A stretch of DNA of 64,000 bases, from NCBI RefSeq assembly GCF_001581925.1, contig NZ_LQZA01000001.1, forward strand, positions 248,001 to 312,000, read 5' to 3'. Numbering within the stretch: position 1 is the stretch's first letter; every line of letters begins with the position of its first letter. Shown here one piece after another: positions 41,302 to 50,705 of this stretch. The stretch comes from Ferrovum sp. PN-J185. GTDB lineage: Bacteria > Pseudomonadota > Gammaproteobacteria > Burkholderiales > Ferrovaceae. Below the pieces are notes generated by a model. The model searched no databases, was not told the DNA's origin, and saw only the letters and a list, made by a program, of their open reading frames with translations. Made by a program: the position numbers and the translations under genes.

Positions 41302-41331
41302 AGTCTTAATAATAATTTTAAGAAGTTACTC

Positions 41332-43098
41332 ATGAATAACAATCACTCTGCACCAGACTCTCATACAGATTCTGTTGAAAAACTTGTTTCAGCATTTAGT
41401 GATGCAAATCATACAATGGCAGAGAATGTCAGTAATCTATTTGGTGGTTATAAGCCTGAAGACTATGAACAATTTCTAAAAAAATTCAATGAAGCAGTGA
41501 TTCAAGATCTGCCACGTTGGCAAGAATTACAAGCACGATACTATCAAAATCAGCTAGCCTTATGGATTAATATGGCTGAAAAAGCAGCCACTGGCCATAG
41601 TAAAGCTAATGCTTTTGAAATCAATGCAGAAAAGGATAAACGGTTTTCCTCTCCACCCTGGCGCGATAATCTTCTTTTTGATTACTATCGACAGTCTTAT
41701 CTGTTAACAGCTCAATGGCTCAAAGAAGTGGTGTCCTCGTTAAATTTAGACGACAAGAGTAAAGATAAACTCGATTTTTTTACTCAACAGTTTGTGGACG
41801 CCCTATCGCCAAGTAATTATCCAGCCACTAATCCAGAAGTGTTAATGAAAGCAATTGAGACTGGTGGCGATAGTTTACGTAAAGGATTTGAAAACCTCCT
41901 TCAAGATATTGAAAAAGGTCGTATTTCTATGACCGATGAATCTGTGTTTGAAGTAGGTAGGAATATTGCTACGACTCCCGGAGCGGTGGTTTTTCAGAAC
42001 GATATATTTCAATTAATCCAATACTTACCCCAATCCGAGCAGGTCTTCAAAAGACCTTTGTTATTGATTCCTCCTTGTATAAACAAGTTTTATATCATGG
42101 ATTTGGGTGTTGATAATTCCTTTGTTCGTTTTGCGGTAGAACAAGGGCATACTGTTTTTATGGTGTCATGGAAAAATGTGACAGAAGAGCAGGATCAATT
42201 ACGTTGGGATGACTATGTTGAGCATGGTGTGATACGCGCCATTAAATCGGTGCAATCAATTAGCCAATGTGAAAAGATGGATGTGTTGGGTTTTTGTGTG
42301 GGTGGTGCATTGCTTGCTACTGCCGTGGCAGCCTTTCAGAAAAAAGAAACCCTACCCATTGCCACCCTAACATTTTTAACTACATTACTTGATTACAGTG
42401 ATGTGGGCGATATTGGTATGTATATCAATAGAAACTTTGTGGAAAGACGAGAGCAGCAATTGTCTTCCGGTGGATTGATATCAGGAAAAGAGTTGGCTAT
42501 GGCTTTCTCAAGTTTGCGTCCCAATGATTTAGTCTGGCCGTATGTAGTTAATAACTATTTAAAAGGTGAAACTCCTCCTGCTTTCGATTTGTTATTTTGG
42601 AATAGTGATGGTACTAATTTACCAGGACCTATGTTTGCATGGTATTTAAGACACTTTTATTTAGAAAATAGATTACGTACCCCTAATACATTAACTGTGT
42701 GTGGTGAACAAATAGATTTGGGAACAATTAATTATCCAACCTATATTTTTGCAGCAAAAGAAGATCATATTGTACCTTGGCATACGGCCTTTCGTTCTCT
42801 ACAGTTACTTGGAGGACAAAAAGAGTTTGTTTTAGGAGCGAGTGGACATATTGCAGGAACCATTAATTCTGCTAAAAAAAATAAACGTAATTATTGGATC
42901 GATGGCGAGCGTTCTATGGGCCCCCAACATTGGTTTGAAACTGCCGTTGAACACAAGGGGAGTTGGTGGTGGCATTGGATTGATTGGTTAAAAGTACATA
43001 ATCAAGAGCCACTGGTATCAGCTTCCTCTGTATTGGGTAACGATGAATTTAAAGAGTTGGAGGCAGCTCCTGGGCATTATGTAAAAGAAAAATGTTAG
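41332..43098 (+). CDS. phaC: Class I polyhydroxyalkanoate synthase
   Basis: Polymerises (R)-3-hydroxybutyryl-CoA into PHB at the granule surface. 588 residues. The N-terminal domain contains the family region near SPPWRDNLLFDYYRQSYLL. The alpha/beta-hydrolase core has the lipase-like box GFCVGG with catalytic C322; the Asp is in AAKEDHIVPW and the His in GASGHIAG. One long chain means class I (no PhaE partner). Followed by phaB in the same direction. Confidence 0.96.
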   Translation: MNNNHSAPDSHTDSVEKLVSAFSDANHTMAENVSNLFGGYKPEDYEQFLKKFNEAVIQDLPRWQELQARYYQNQLALWINMAEKAATGHSKANAFEINAEKDKRFSSPPWRDNLLFDYYRQSYLLTAQWLKEVVSSLNLDDKSKDKLDFFTQQFVDALSPSNYPATNPEVLMKAIETGGDSLRKGFENLLQDIEKGRISMTDESVFEVGRNIATTPGAVVFQNDIFQLIQYLPQSEQVFKRPLLLIPPCINKFYIMDLGVDNSFVRFAVEQGHTVFMVSWKNVTEEQDQLRWDDYVEHGVIRAIKSVQSISQCEKMDVLGFCVGGALLATAVAAFQKKETLPIATLTFLTTLLDYSDVGDIGMYINRNFVERREQQLSSGGLISGKELAMAFSSLRPNDLVWPYVVNNYLKGETPPAFDLLFWNSDGTNLPGPMFAWYLRHFYLENRLRTPNTLTVCGEQIDLGTINYPTYIFAAKEDHIVPWHTAFRSLQLLGGQKEFVLGASGHIAGTINSAKKNKRNYWIDGERSMGPQHWFETAVEHKGSWWWHWIDWLKVHNQEPLVSASSVLGNDEFKELEAAPGHYVKEKC

Positions 43099-43173
43099 TT
43101 AATTTGTCATATTCCTTTAATAAAAATTAACTATAAATACTATAAATAACTAAACAAGGAGAGGAGAAATATT

Positions 43174-43917
43174 ATGAAACAGCGTCTGGTTCTGGTGACT
43201 GGAGGGATGGGCGGACTAGGTGAATCGATATGTGTAAAGTTGGCTGAATTAGGATACAAGGTGATTACTACCTATTCTCATTCTAATACCACTTCCGATG
43301 CATGGCTTAATGCCATGCGTGAGAAAGGATACCATTTCCATGCTTATCCAGTAGACGTGTCTGATGCGGACGACTGCGCAAAAATGGCAGCAAGAATTGA
43401 GTCAGAGGTGGGTCCAATTGATGTATTAGTCAATAATGCAGGGATTACCCGTGATATGACCTTTAAGAAAATGACAAAAGTCGATTGGGACGCTGTAATT
43501 AATACGAATTTAAATAGTGTATTTAATATGACCAAACCTTTCGTTGATGGTATGGTTGATCGTGGCTGGGGAAGGATTATTAATGTGTCCTCTGTCAATG
43601 GACAAAAAGGGGCTTTCGGACAAACTAATTATGCTGCCGCAAAAGCAGGCATGCATGGTTTTACTAAATCTTTAGCTTTAGAGGTAGCGCGTAAAGGAGT
43701 TACGGTGAATACCATTTCTCCTGGTTACATTGGGACTAAAATGGTAACAGCTATTCCCACAGAAATTTTAGAGGCTAAAATTTTGCCGCAGATCCCAGTT
43801 GGACGTTTGGGTAAGCCTGAAGAAGTGGCAGGATTGATTGTGTATTTGGCTTCTGATGAAGCCGCATTTATTACTGGCGCCAATATCTCCATTAATGGTG
43901 GCCAGCACATGTTTTAA
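43174..43917 (+). CDS. phaB: Acetoacetyl-CoA reductase (NADPH)
   Basis: Reduces acetoacetyl-CoA to (R)-3-hydroxybutyryl-CoA, the monomer for PhaC. 247 residues, short-chain dehydrogenase. Cofactor loop TGGMGGLGESI, NNAGITRD, catalytic Ser in INVSSVNGQKGAFGQ, then the YxxxK in NYAAAKAG. Strong AAGGAGAGGAG before the ATG. Its end faces the convergent phasin gene across a double hairpin. Confidence 0.95.
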   Translation: MKQRLVLVTGGMGGLGESICVKLAELGYKVITTYSHSNTTSDAWLNAMREKGYHFHAYPVDVSDADDCAKMAARIESEVGPIDVLVNNAGITRDMTFKKMTKVDWDAVINTNLNSVFNMTKPFVDGMVDRGWGRIINVSSVNGQKGAFGQTNYAAAKAGMHGFTKSLALEVARKGVTVNTISPGYIGTKMVTAIPTEILEAKILPQIPVGRLGKPEEVAGLIVYLASDEAAFITGANISINGGQHMF

Positions 43918-43926
43918 AAAAATAAC

Positions 43927-43959
43927 AAAAAAAACCCGCAAGAAACAAGTTCTTGCGGG
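43927..43959 (-). terminator. Intrinsic terminator of the phasin gene
   Basis: On the minus strand: CCCGCAAGAA, CTTGT loop, TTCTTGCGGG (plus 43935-43959), followed by eight T. A textbook intrinsic terminator for the phasin gene. The plus strand lacks a T run after it, so phaB termination here is less clear. Confidence 0.8.
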
Positions 43960-43964
43960 GTAAG

Positions 43965-43996
43965 CCTTTATTGAAAGGGAACCTTTCGAATAAAGG
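43965..43996. terminator. Second hairpin between phaB and the phasin gene
   Basis: CCTTTATTGAAAGG (43965-43978) pairs with CCTTTCGAATAAAGG (43982-43996) with a single bulged base and a three-base loop. It lies between the phasin stop and its terminator. It may protect the mRNA 3' end; neither side has a good T run. Confidence 0.35.
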
Positions 43997-44007
43997 AGGA
44001 GGAGCCG

Positions 44008-44544
44008 TTACACAGCTGGTTTGATTGCAGCACTTGCTGCATCTACAGTTGCTTTGATGCTAGCATCAGTGAAACTTGCAACTTGTTTAGCTGTTTTTGT
44101 TACGCCGTCTAAAGCTGCTGTTGTAGCAGCGACGGTTGATTTAATTGCAGCAATCGCGACGTCAGCACCTGCTGGAGCAGATTTAACTGCTTTGTCGATA
44201 TTGCTTGTCACTGTTTGGTTTAAATTAGCAATATGGCTTTCAACTAATGCGGTAAATTGAGCTTGTGCATTGGTTGTAAGATCATACACGCTACGTGCAT
44301 AACCAGTTGATTTTGCAACTAGTTTTTCATTAATTTGGTTGCGAATTGTAGCTAATGCCTGTGGATCACGGACTTCGCTTAAATTTTTTAAGGTATCGCT
44401 TAAATGAGCAAAATTTTCTTTACTGGCTTCAAGGTTTAAACCCATAATGCGCTCAGCAGTATCCATAGATATTTTTGCCATTTGCAGTGCCGAATTAACC
44501 ATAGATTTGTTAAACTCACTGTATTGTTCGGTTGTGTTAAACAT
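44008..44544 (-). CDS. phaP: Phasin (PHA granule-associated protein)
   Basis: Coats PHB granules and controls their number and size. 178 residues, no signal peptide. The phasin_2 pattern is visible: N-terminal EQYSEFNKSMVNSALQMAKI, helical middle, and an Ala-rich C-terminus (AAIKSTVAATTAALDGV). I chose ATG 44544 with AGGAG upstream rather than the longer frame. The promoter is at 44624-44652, bracketed by two candidate PhaR sites, and the gene ends before its own terminator. Confidence 0.92.
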   Translation of the reverse strand: MFNTTEQYSEFNKSMVNSALQMAKISMDTAERIMGLNLEASKENFAHLSDTLKNLSEVRDPQALATIRNQINEKLVAKSTGYARSVYDLTTNAQAQFTALVESHIANLNQTVTSNIDKAVKSAPAGADVAIAAIKSTVAATTAALDGVTKTAKQVASFTDASIKATVDAASAAIKPAV

Positions 44545-44605
44545 GATGTAACTCCTATTCAAAATATGTTTTGGTAAAACTGAATTAGGTCGGTACACCA
44601 TTTTG

Positions 44606-44617
44606 TGCACCGCAACA
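44606..44617 (+). promoter_or_regulatory. Candidate PhaR operator 1 (phasin transcription start)
   Basis: TGCACCGCAACA, one of four TGYnnnGCAACA copies between phaP and phaR. It lies just downstream of the phasin -10, around the expected transcription start, where a bound repressor would block initiation. Confidence 0.5.
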
Positions 44618-44623
44618 GTTTCA

Positions 44624-44652
44624 AATCTACAGAATAATATTCGGGGTGTCAA
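44624..44652 (-). promoter_or_regulatory. Predicted promoter of the phasin gene
   Basis: On the minus strand: perfect TTGACA (44647-44652), 17 bases, TAGATT (44624-44629). The leader is about 70 bases. A strong -35 fits a highly expressed granule protein. Confidence 0.65.
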
Positions 44653-44662
44653 GCATTTTTTT

Positions 44663-44674
44663 TGCGTTGCAACA
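44663..44674 (+). promoter_or_regulatory. Candidate PhaR operator 2 (upstream of phasin -35)
   Basis: TGCGTTGCAACA. With the preceding T it forms the inverted repeat TTGC-GTT-GCAA, close to the CTGC-N3-GCAG type reported for alphaproteobacterial PhaR. It lies 10 bases upstream of the phasin -35. Confidence 0.5.
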
Positions 44675-44771
44675 AAATATTTTTAGTAAATTAAAACGGT
44701 AAACTACACATGTAAACTAACTATTTAAACAAAACTATAATTAATTTGATACCATATTATCATAGATTTTG

Positions 44772-44783
44772 TGTAACGCAACA
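44772..44783 (+). promoter_or_regulatory. Candidate PhaR operator 3 (phaR leader)
   Basis: TGTAACGCAACA, 50 bases upstream of the phaR ATG. Starts 22 bases before operator 4, about two helical turns, so the two could bind repressor on one face. Confidence 0.45.
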
Positions 44784-44793
44784 ATTTTTTTGA

Positions 44794-44805
44794 TGTATTG
44801 CAACA
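44794..44805 (+). promoter_or_regulatory. Candidate PhaR operator 4 (near phaR start)
   Basis: TGTATTGCAACA, 28 bases upstream of the phaR ATG. With operator 3 it suggests autorepression of phaR. Confidence 0.45.
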
Positions 44806-44821
44806 TTTTTTGAGGCTAGTT

Positions 44822-45463
44822 ATGAACCAATCTGTAAGACTAATTAAGAAATATCCGAATCGTCGTTTATATGACACTGAGACAAGTAGCTACATTACTC
44901 TTACAGAGATTAAACAATTGGTGATTGATCAGTCCGAGTTTCAAGTGGTTGATGCAAAAACCAATCAAGACCTTACAAGAAGTGTTTTAATGCAAATTAT
45001 TTTAGAAGAAGAAGCGGGTGTTTCGCCTTTTTTTACGGCTGATATGTTGTCTCAAATGATTCGTTCCTATGGCAATACTATGCAGGGATTTATGGGTAAT
45101 TATTTCCAGCAAGGGATGCAAGCGTTTGTTGAAATGCAAAAGAAAATACATGAACAGGCACAACAACCCTCTGATTTATCTAAAACGCAACTCAATAATG
45201 ATATTTGGCAACAGTTTATGCAAGCTCAAGGGCCTGCCATTCAAGGATTGATGGGCAATTATCTTGAACAAGCCACTTCTATGTTTGTTGATATGCAAAA
45301 TCAAATGCAAAAACAAGCTCAATCCATTTTTGGTGTGAATTCGTTTCCTTTTAACCAAGGTTTTACAGCTCATGAAGAACCAATCAAAGAGTCGTCTTCA
45401 CAAGAGAAGTCTGGTCCAGCAGAAAATTCCCATAATGTAAAACCAGATAATTCAAATGAGTAA
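44822..45463 (+). CDS. phaR: PHA synthesis repressor PhaR
   Basis: DNA-binding repressor that also binds PHB; nascent granules titrate it and free phasin expression. 213 residues. N-terminal PHB/PHA accumulation-regulator domain: [37 protein letters not shown] and IILEEEA. The C-terminal part has two similar repeats ([20 protein letters not shown] and [20 protein letters not shown]), a clear internal duplication. ATG 44822 was chosen, with GAGG upstream. It overlaps rimO by eight bases. Confidence 0.95.
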   Translation: MNQSVRLIKKYPNRRLYDTETSSYITLTEIKQLVIDQSEFQVVDAKTNQDLTRSVLMQIILEEEAGVSPFFTADMLSQMIRSYGNTMQGFMGNYFQQGMQAFVEMQKKIHEQAQQPSDLSKTQLNNDIWQQFMQAQGPAIQGLMGNYLEQATSMFVDMQNQMQKQAQSIFGVNSFPFNQGFTAHEEPIKESSSQEKSGPAENSHNVKPDNSNE

Positions 45464-46805
45464 ATCATCGCAAACAGCCATTCATAAAAAGTCGACTGCA
45501 TCACCAACAGTAGGGTTTGTCTCTTTAGGTTGTCCTAAAGCGCTTGTCGACTCAGAACAAATCTTGACGCAATTACGTGCTGAGGGTTATCAGATCTCAG
45601 GCAGTTACGATGGGGCTGATGTGGTGGTGGTTAATACCTGTGGCTTTATTGATTCAGCTATTGAAGAATCGCTTGATGCCATTGGTGAAGCGCTTGAATA
45701 TAACGGCCGCGTAATTGTTACGGGTTGTCTGGGAGCTAATCAAGAAAAAATCAGACAAGCCCATCCTAATGTACTGGCAGTAACTGGTCCTCATGATAAA
45801 CAAGCTGTTATGGATGCCATCCATCAAAGTTTACCTGCTTTACATGATCCTTTTACTGACTTAATTCCTCCGCAAGGCATTAAGTTAACTCCCAATCATT
45901 ATGCTTATTTAAAAATAAGTGAAGGATGTAATCATCGGTGCACATTTTGTATTATTCCCTCGTTACGTGGTGACCTAGTTAGTCGTCCTATTCATGAGGT
46001 TATGCAAGAAGCAGAAAATCTTGTTAAAGCTGGGGTTAAGGAGTTACTTGTTATCTCCCAGGATACTAGTGCCTATGGTGTGGATCTTAAGTACCGAACC
46101 GGTTTTTGGAATGGGCGCCCAAGAAAAACCCGTATCACTGAGTTGTGTGATGCGTTAGGTGAGTTAGGGGTATGGGTACGATTACACTACGTATATCCCT
46201 ATCCTCACGTAGATGAACTTATCCCTCTCATGGTTGAAGGTAAAGTATTGCCGTATTTGGATATTCCATTACAACATGCCAATCCTACGATTTTAAAAGC
46301 CATGAAACGTCCTGGTGATATAGAAAAAACACTGGAGCGTATCCAGTCTTGGAGACGACTCTGTCCAGAACTCACCTTAAGAAGTACATTTATTGTTGGC
46401 TTCCCAGGTGAAACTGATGCACAGTTTAATGATTTGTTATCCTTTCTGAAAGAGGCGCAGCTTGATCGGGTGGGTTGCTTTACCTATTCCCCGGTTGATG
46501 GCGCGCGAGCCAATGCGTTATCAGATCATGTTCCAGAAGAGGTAAAAATAGAACGCCAAGAACAATTAATGGCCGTCCAACAAGAAATTAGTGCTACGCG
46601 GTTGAAGAGTTGGGTCGGTAAAACACGTCAAGTATTAATCGATGAAGTAAACGACGAATGGGTGATAGCAAGAAGCCCTAGTGATGCACCGGAGATAGAT
46701 GGGCTAGTATTTATCCACCCCCATCAAGGATTAGCAGTAGGACAACTGGCTAATGTTGTGATTGAAGAAACCAGAGAACATGATTGTATAGCCAGAAAAA
46801 TCTAA
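45456..46805 (+). CDS. rimO: Ribosomal protein S12 methylthiotransferase
   Basis: Radical-SAM enzyme that adds methylthio to Asp89 of S12. 449 residues. UPF0004 domain with cluster cysteines ([29 protein letters not shown]), radical-SAM motif [16 protein letters not shown], and a C-terminal TRAM domain. RimO-type DSE and PSLRG sequences set it apart from MiaB. It sits inside the PHB cluster, translationally coupled to phaR, with no obvious functional link. Confidence 0.96.
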   Translation: MSKSSQTAIHKKSTASPTVGFVSLGCPKALVDSEQILTQLRAEGYQISGSYDGADVVVVNTCGFIDSAIEESLDAIGEALEYNGRVIVTGCLGANQEKIRQAHPNVLAVTGPHDKQAVMDAIHQSLPALHDPFTDLIPPQGIKLTPNHYAYLKISEGCNHRCTFCIIPSLRGDLVSRPIHEVMQEAENLVKAGVKELLVISQDTSAYGVDLKYRTGFWNGRPRKTRITELCDALGELGVWVRLHYVYPYPHVDELIPLMVEGKVLPYLDIPLQHANPTILKAMKRPGDIEKTLERIQSWRRLCPELTLRSTFIVGFPGETDAQFNDLLSFLKEAQLDRVGCFTYSPVDGARANALSDHVPEEVKIERQEQLMAVQQEISATRLKSWVGKTRQVLIDEVNDEWVIARSPSDAPEIDGLVFIHPHQGLAVGQLANVVIEETREHDCIARKI

Positions 46806-46839
46806 ATAAGTAACTCAATCATCAATAGGAGAGGGAAAC

Positions 46840-48018
46840 ATGAGTAAAGAGGTTGTTGTATTAAGTGCTGTTCGTTCAGCTATTGGCACCTTTGGTGGAT
46901 CATTAGCTGGTTTTGAACCAGGTGTATTAGGTGGGATGGTGCTAAAAGAGGCTATTCAACGGTCGCAATTAGATCCGCAACAAATCACCTATGCCACAGT
47001 GGGAAACGCTATCCCAACCAATGCTCGGTTTCCTTATCAAGCACGTGTTACCTGTATTGAAGCAGGAATGTCGATGGACTCGACAGCGTTTGCGGTCAAT
47101 AGATTATGCGGTTCTGGATTACAGGCTGTGGTTTCTACCGCGCAAAATATTCTGTTAGGGGATGTGGAGTTTGGCGTGGGCGGCGGAGTTGAAGTGATGT
47201 CTGCTGGTGGGTACCTATCTCCTGCAATGCGCAGCGGCGCTCGAATGGGAGATACCCAAATGTTAGATATGATGGTCGCAGCGCTAACTGATCCATTTGG
47301 CGTTGGTCACATGGGCATTACTGCTGAGAATGTCGCAACCAAATGGAATATTTCAAGAGAAGAACAAGATGCCTTTGCTCTAGAGTCACAAAATAGAGCA
47401 GCCAAAGCGATTGCTGAGGGACGTTTTAAATCACAAATCGTGCCTATCACTATTAAATCTAAAAAAGGTGATGTGGTATTTGATACAGACGAGCATCCAA
47501 GAAGTACCACGTTAGAGAAACTTGCTGCCATGAAACCAGCCTTTAAAAAAGAGGGAACAGTTACAGCAGGGAATGCTTCTGGTATTAACGATGGCGCCTC
47601 ATTCTTGGTTCTTGCTGAGGGAGCTGCCGCTCAACGCGCTAATTTAACCCCTATGGCAAGACTGGTATCCTATGCAGTAGCTGGTGTTCCAAGCCATATT
47701 ATGGGTGAGGGGCCTATTCCTGCCACGCAAGGAGCACTTAAAAAAGCGGGTTTAAAACTAGAGCAAATTGATGTAATTGAATCTAATGAAGCCTTTGCTG
47801 CGCAAGCCTTAACTGTCATTAAAGGATTGGGTTTTGATCCTCATAAAACCAATCCAAACGGTGGCGCAATTGCTCTAGGGCACCCGATTGGTTGCACAGG
47901 TGCTTATATCACTACTAAAGCGTTATACGAATTACAACGCATCAATGGCAAATACGCCTTAGTAACTATGTGTATAGGTGGTGGTCAAGGTATTGCTGCA
48001 ATCTTTGAACGACTATAA
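46840..48018 (+). CDS. phaA: Acetyl-CoA acetyltransferase (beta-ketothiolase)
   Basis: Condenses two acetyl-CoA to acetoacetyl-CoA, the first step of PHB synthesis. 392 residues. Nucleophile C90 in NRLCGSGLQAV, His in GGAIALGHPIGCTGA, and second Cys near 378 in CIGGGQGIA. It is in the PHB neighbourhood but separated from phaC-phaB by phaP, phaR and rimO. GGAGAGG precedes the ATG and a strong terminator follows. Confidence 0.93.
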   Translation: MSKEVVVLSAVRSAIGTFGGSLAGFEPGVLGGMVLKEAIQRSQLDPQQITYATVGNAIPTNARFPYQARVTCIEAGMSMDSTAFAVNRLCGSGLQAVVSTAQNILLGDVEFGVGGGVEVMSAGGYLSPAMRSGARMGDTQMLDMMVAALTDPFGVGHMGITAENVATKWNISREEQDAFALESQNRAAKAIAEGRFKSQIVPITIKSKKGDVVFDTDEHPRSTTLEKLAAMKPAFKKEGTVTAGNASGINDGASFLVLAEGAAAQRANLTPMARLVSYAVAGVPSHIMGEGPIPATQGALKKAGLKLEQIDVIESNEAFAAQALTVIKGLGFDPHKTNPNGGAIALGHPIGCTGAYITTKALYELQRINGKYALVTMCIGGGQGIAAIFERL

Positions 48019-48040
48019 TTTGTTAATTAAAGATGATTAA

Positions 48041-48070
48041 AAGGGCCTCATTGTGAGGCCCTTGGTTTTT
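48041..48070 (+). terminator. Intrinsic terminator of phaA, shared with convergent lysS
   Basis: AAGGGCCTCA (48041-48050), TTG loop, TGAGGCCCTT (48054-48063), then GGTTTTT. A perfect ten-pair stem; four T on the other strand make it partly two-way for lysS. Confidence 0.85.
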
Positions 48071-49550
48071 ATTCAGGACGCATTTGTGGGAAAAGAATGA
48101 CATCACGAATAGAGGGGCTATTGGTTAATAACATCACCAAACGATCAATACCTATCCCTTCTCCAGCAGTGGGTGGGAGCCCATGCTCAAGAGCGCGAAT
48201 ATAATCACCATCATAGTGCATAGCCTCTTGGTCCCCCGCTTCTTTTTGTTTCACTTGTTCTAAGAAACGCTCTGCTTGATCTTCTGGGTCGTTTAACTCA
48301 GAAAAGCCATTGGCAATTTCTCGACCTGTAATAAATAGCTCAAAACGCTCTGTAATATCAGGGAACTGATCGCTGCGTCTTGCTAAAGGAGAGACCTCAG
48401 CGGGATAGTCAATAATAAAGGTTGGTTCAAAGAGTAAAGACTCCGTGGTTTCTTCAAAAAGAAGTAGTTGTAGGCCACCTAGTCCTTCATTAGGACGAAT
48501 ATGACCACCTAAGCGCTTGACCTCATGAGTTAAAAAGTCTTTGTCTTGCAATTGCTGATCGGTGTAATGTGGGTGATATTTTTGAATGGCTTGGGTGATT
48601 GTTAAACGATGGAAAGGTTGAGCAAAATCCAAGGTTTTTCCATCATACTGAATAACGGTAGTACCTAGTACAGACTCAGCAACAAAGCGGAACATCTCTT
48701 CAGTTAAGGTCATTAAGTAACGGTAATCTCTATACGCTTCATAAAACTCAATCATTGTAAACTCAGGGTTATGGCGCGTGGAAATACCTTCGTTACGGAA
48801 GTTACGATTAATTTCAAATACTCTTTCCATTCCACCTACAATCAATCGTTTAAGATATAGTTCTGGGGCAATTCTTAAATACAATGGCATATCTAGTGCA
48901 TTGTGATGCGTCACAAATGGTTTGGCCGCAGCGCCTCCAGGAATGGGATGCATCATCGGGGTTTCCACTTCAAGATAGTGACGATTAACTAAAAATTCAC
49001 GAATTTTTTGGATCACGCGGCTACGGGTAATAAACACATGCCGTGATTCCTCATTAGTAATAAGATCTAAGTAACGTTGACGATATTTTTGTTCTTGGTC
49101 ATTTAAGCCATGAAATTTTTCTGGTAGCGGACGCAGTGCTTTGGTGAGTAGACGAATACTTGTTGCATGAATCGTCAGTTCCCCTGTTTTGGTCAGAAAA
49201 AGATAGCCTTGAACCGCAACGATATCTCCTAAATCCCAATGTTTGAAGTCTGAATAAATATCTTCACCCACTTCATCGCGTTGAACGTACATTTGCATAC
49301 GTCCCGATCCATCTTGAAGGGTAGCGAAGCTTGCTTTACCCATAACGCGTTTTAATACCATTCTTCCAGCGATAGCAACATGTTGCTTATGTTGTTCTAA
49401 TTGTTCAGCTGTTTTTCCAGCAAATTCTTTATGTAAATTTCCTGCTTCATGCTCTCTGTTGAAATCATTAGGAAAAGCAACGCCTTTTTCACGAAGTACT
49501 TTGAGCTTATTACGACGTTCCTCAATAATTTGGTTGCTATCTTCAGACAT
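48069..49550 (-). CDS. lysS: Lysyl-tRNA synthetase, class II
   Basis: Charges tRNA-Lys. 493 residues. The OB-fold anticodon domain (about 60-160) includes [25 protein letters not shown]. The class II catalytic core follows: motif 1 near [15 protein letters not shown], motif 2 [16 protein letters not shown], motif 3 [14 protein letters not shown]. Follows prfB, as in many proteobacteria. Confidence 0.98.
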   Translation of the reverse strand: MSEDSNQIIEERRNKLKVLREKGVAFPNDFNREHEAGNLHKEFAGKTAEQLEQHKQHVAIAGRMVLKRVMGKASFATLQDGSGRMQMYVQRDEVGEDIYSDFKHWDLGDIVAVQGYLFLTKTGELTIHATSIRLLTKALRPLPEKFHGLNDQEQKYRQRYLDLITNEESRHVFITRSRVIQKIREFLVNRHYLEVETPMMHPIPGGAAAKPFVTHHNALDMPLYLRIAPELYLKRLIVGGMERVFEINRNFRNEGISTRHNPEFTMIEFYEAYRDYRYLMTLTEEMFRFVAESVLGTTVIQYDGKTLDFAQPFHRLTITQAIQKYHPHYTDQQLQDKDFLTHEVKRLGGHIRPNEGLGGLQLLLFEETTESLLFEPTFIIDYPAEVSPLARRSDQFPDITERFELFITGREIANGFSELNDPEDQAERFLEQVKQKEAGDQEAMHYDGDYIRALEHGLPPTAGEGIGIDRLVMLLTNSPSIRDVILFPQMRPE

Positions 49551-49569
49551 AATTCATCCTTGAGTGAGG

Positions 49570-50674
49570 TTACACACCTTGTTTCAAACTGGCTTCAATA
49601 AAAATATCCAGATCTCCATCTAATACTGCCTGGGTATTGCCCATTTCTACTTGAGTTCTGAGATCTTTGATGCGTGATTGATCAAGGACATAAGAGCGAA
49701 TCTGATGTCCCCAACCAATATCTGTTTTACTTTCTTCCATGGCTTGCTTTTCTTCATTACGTTTGCGTAATTCAACTTCATATAACCGTGATTTCAACAT
49801 AGCCATTGCTTCAGCACGATTTCTATGTTGTGAGCGGTCGTTCTGACACTGCACAACAATACCAGATGGCATATGAGTGATACGTATTGCTGAGTCGGTT
49901 TTATTAATATGCTGTCCTCCTGCACCAGAGGCACGGAAGGTATCAATACGTAAATCTGCTGGATTAATATCTACTTCAATAGATTCATCTACTTCCGGAT
50001 AAACAAACACCGATGCAAAAGAGGTATGACGACGATTTCCTGAATCAAAGGGCGATTTACGAACCAGGCGATGTACCCCTGTTTCAGTTCGCAAGTGACC
50101 AAAAGCATAAGAGCCATTGATTTTAAGCGTTGCACTTTTAATTCCAGCGACTTCACCTGGTGACTCTTCAAGCACTTCCACACCAAATCCTTTTCTCTCT
50201 GTGTAGCGAAGATACATGCGTAGCAGCATGGATGCCCAATCTTGTGCTTCTGTACCTCCTGATCCTGACTGAATATCTACAAAGCAATTGGCTGCATCCA
50301 TGGGATTAGAGAACATTCTTCTAAATTCCATTTGGGCCACATTTTTTTCTACTTCTTGAATATCAGAGAAGACGGCTTCGAGGGATTCATCATCATTTTC
50401 AGAGAGAGCAAGTTCACTTAATTCTTTGGCATCTTTAAGCGAACGTGTTGTTGAATCAACTTGTTCGATAGTTTCTTCAAGTAATTTTCTTTCTTTACCT
50501 AATTCTTGGCTTTTTTTACTGTCCTGCCAGATGGCAGGATCCTCTGAGAGAAGAACAATTTCTTTGAGACGATTGACTTTGTTGTCGTAGTCAAAGATAC
50601 CCCCGAAGTGCCACGATGCGCTGTTCGAGGTCTTGTTGCAAATGTAGTAGCGTATTAAGTCGTTCTGCTTCCAT
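49570..50674 (-). CDS. prfB: Peptide chain release factor 2, with programmed +1 frameshift
   Basis: Reads UGA and UAA stops. Frame 1 begins at ATG 50674 and reads [20 protein letters not shown], then VALRGYL, to an in-frame TGA (50593-50591). A +1 shift continues as [12 protein letters not shown] to 49570, giving about 367 residues in total. The shift window CGGGGGTATCTTTGAC is the classic one. The tripeptide SPF (anticodon-like) and GGQ (peptidyl-tRNA hydrolysis, [13 protein letters not shown]) are present. An upstream extension of the second frame (to 50721) is not real coding. Confidence 0.96.
50590..50605 (-). promoter_or_regulatory. prfB programmed frameshift site
   Basis: Minus strand: CGGGGGTATCTTTGAC (50605-50590). 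A Shine-Dalgarno-like GGGGG three bases before the CTT-TGA-C slip site. Low RF2 lets the ribosome shift +1 on CTT and make more RF2; high RF2 terminates at the TGA. Only the first base differs from the E. coli AGGGGG version. Confidence 0.95.
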
Positions 50675-50705
50675 GTTCTTTTGTCGCAATTAATCAAAAC
50701 GACTA

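Noticed and set aside
41294-41325. PmrA-like box upstream of phaC (CTTAAT ... TTTAAG)
   Set aside because: The half-sites are six bases apart, not five, so it does not fit the box.
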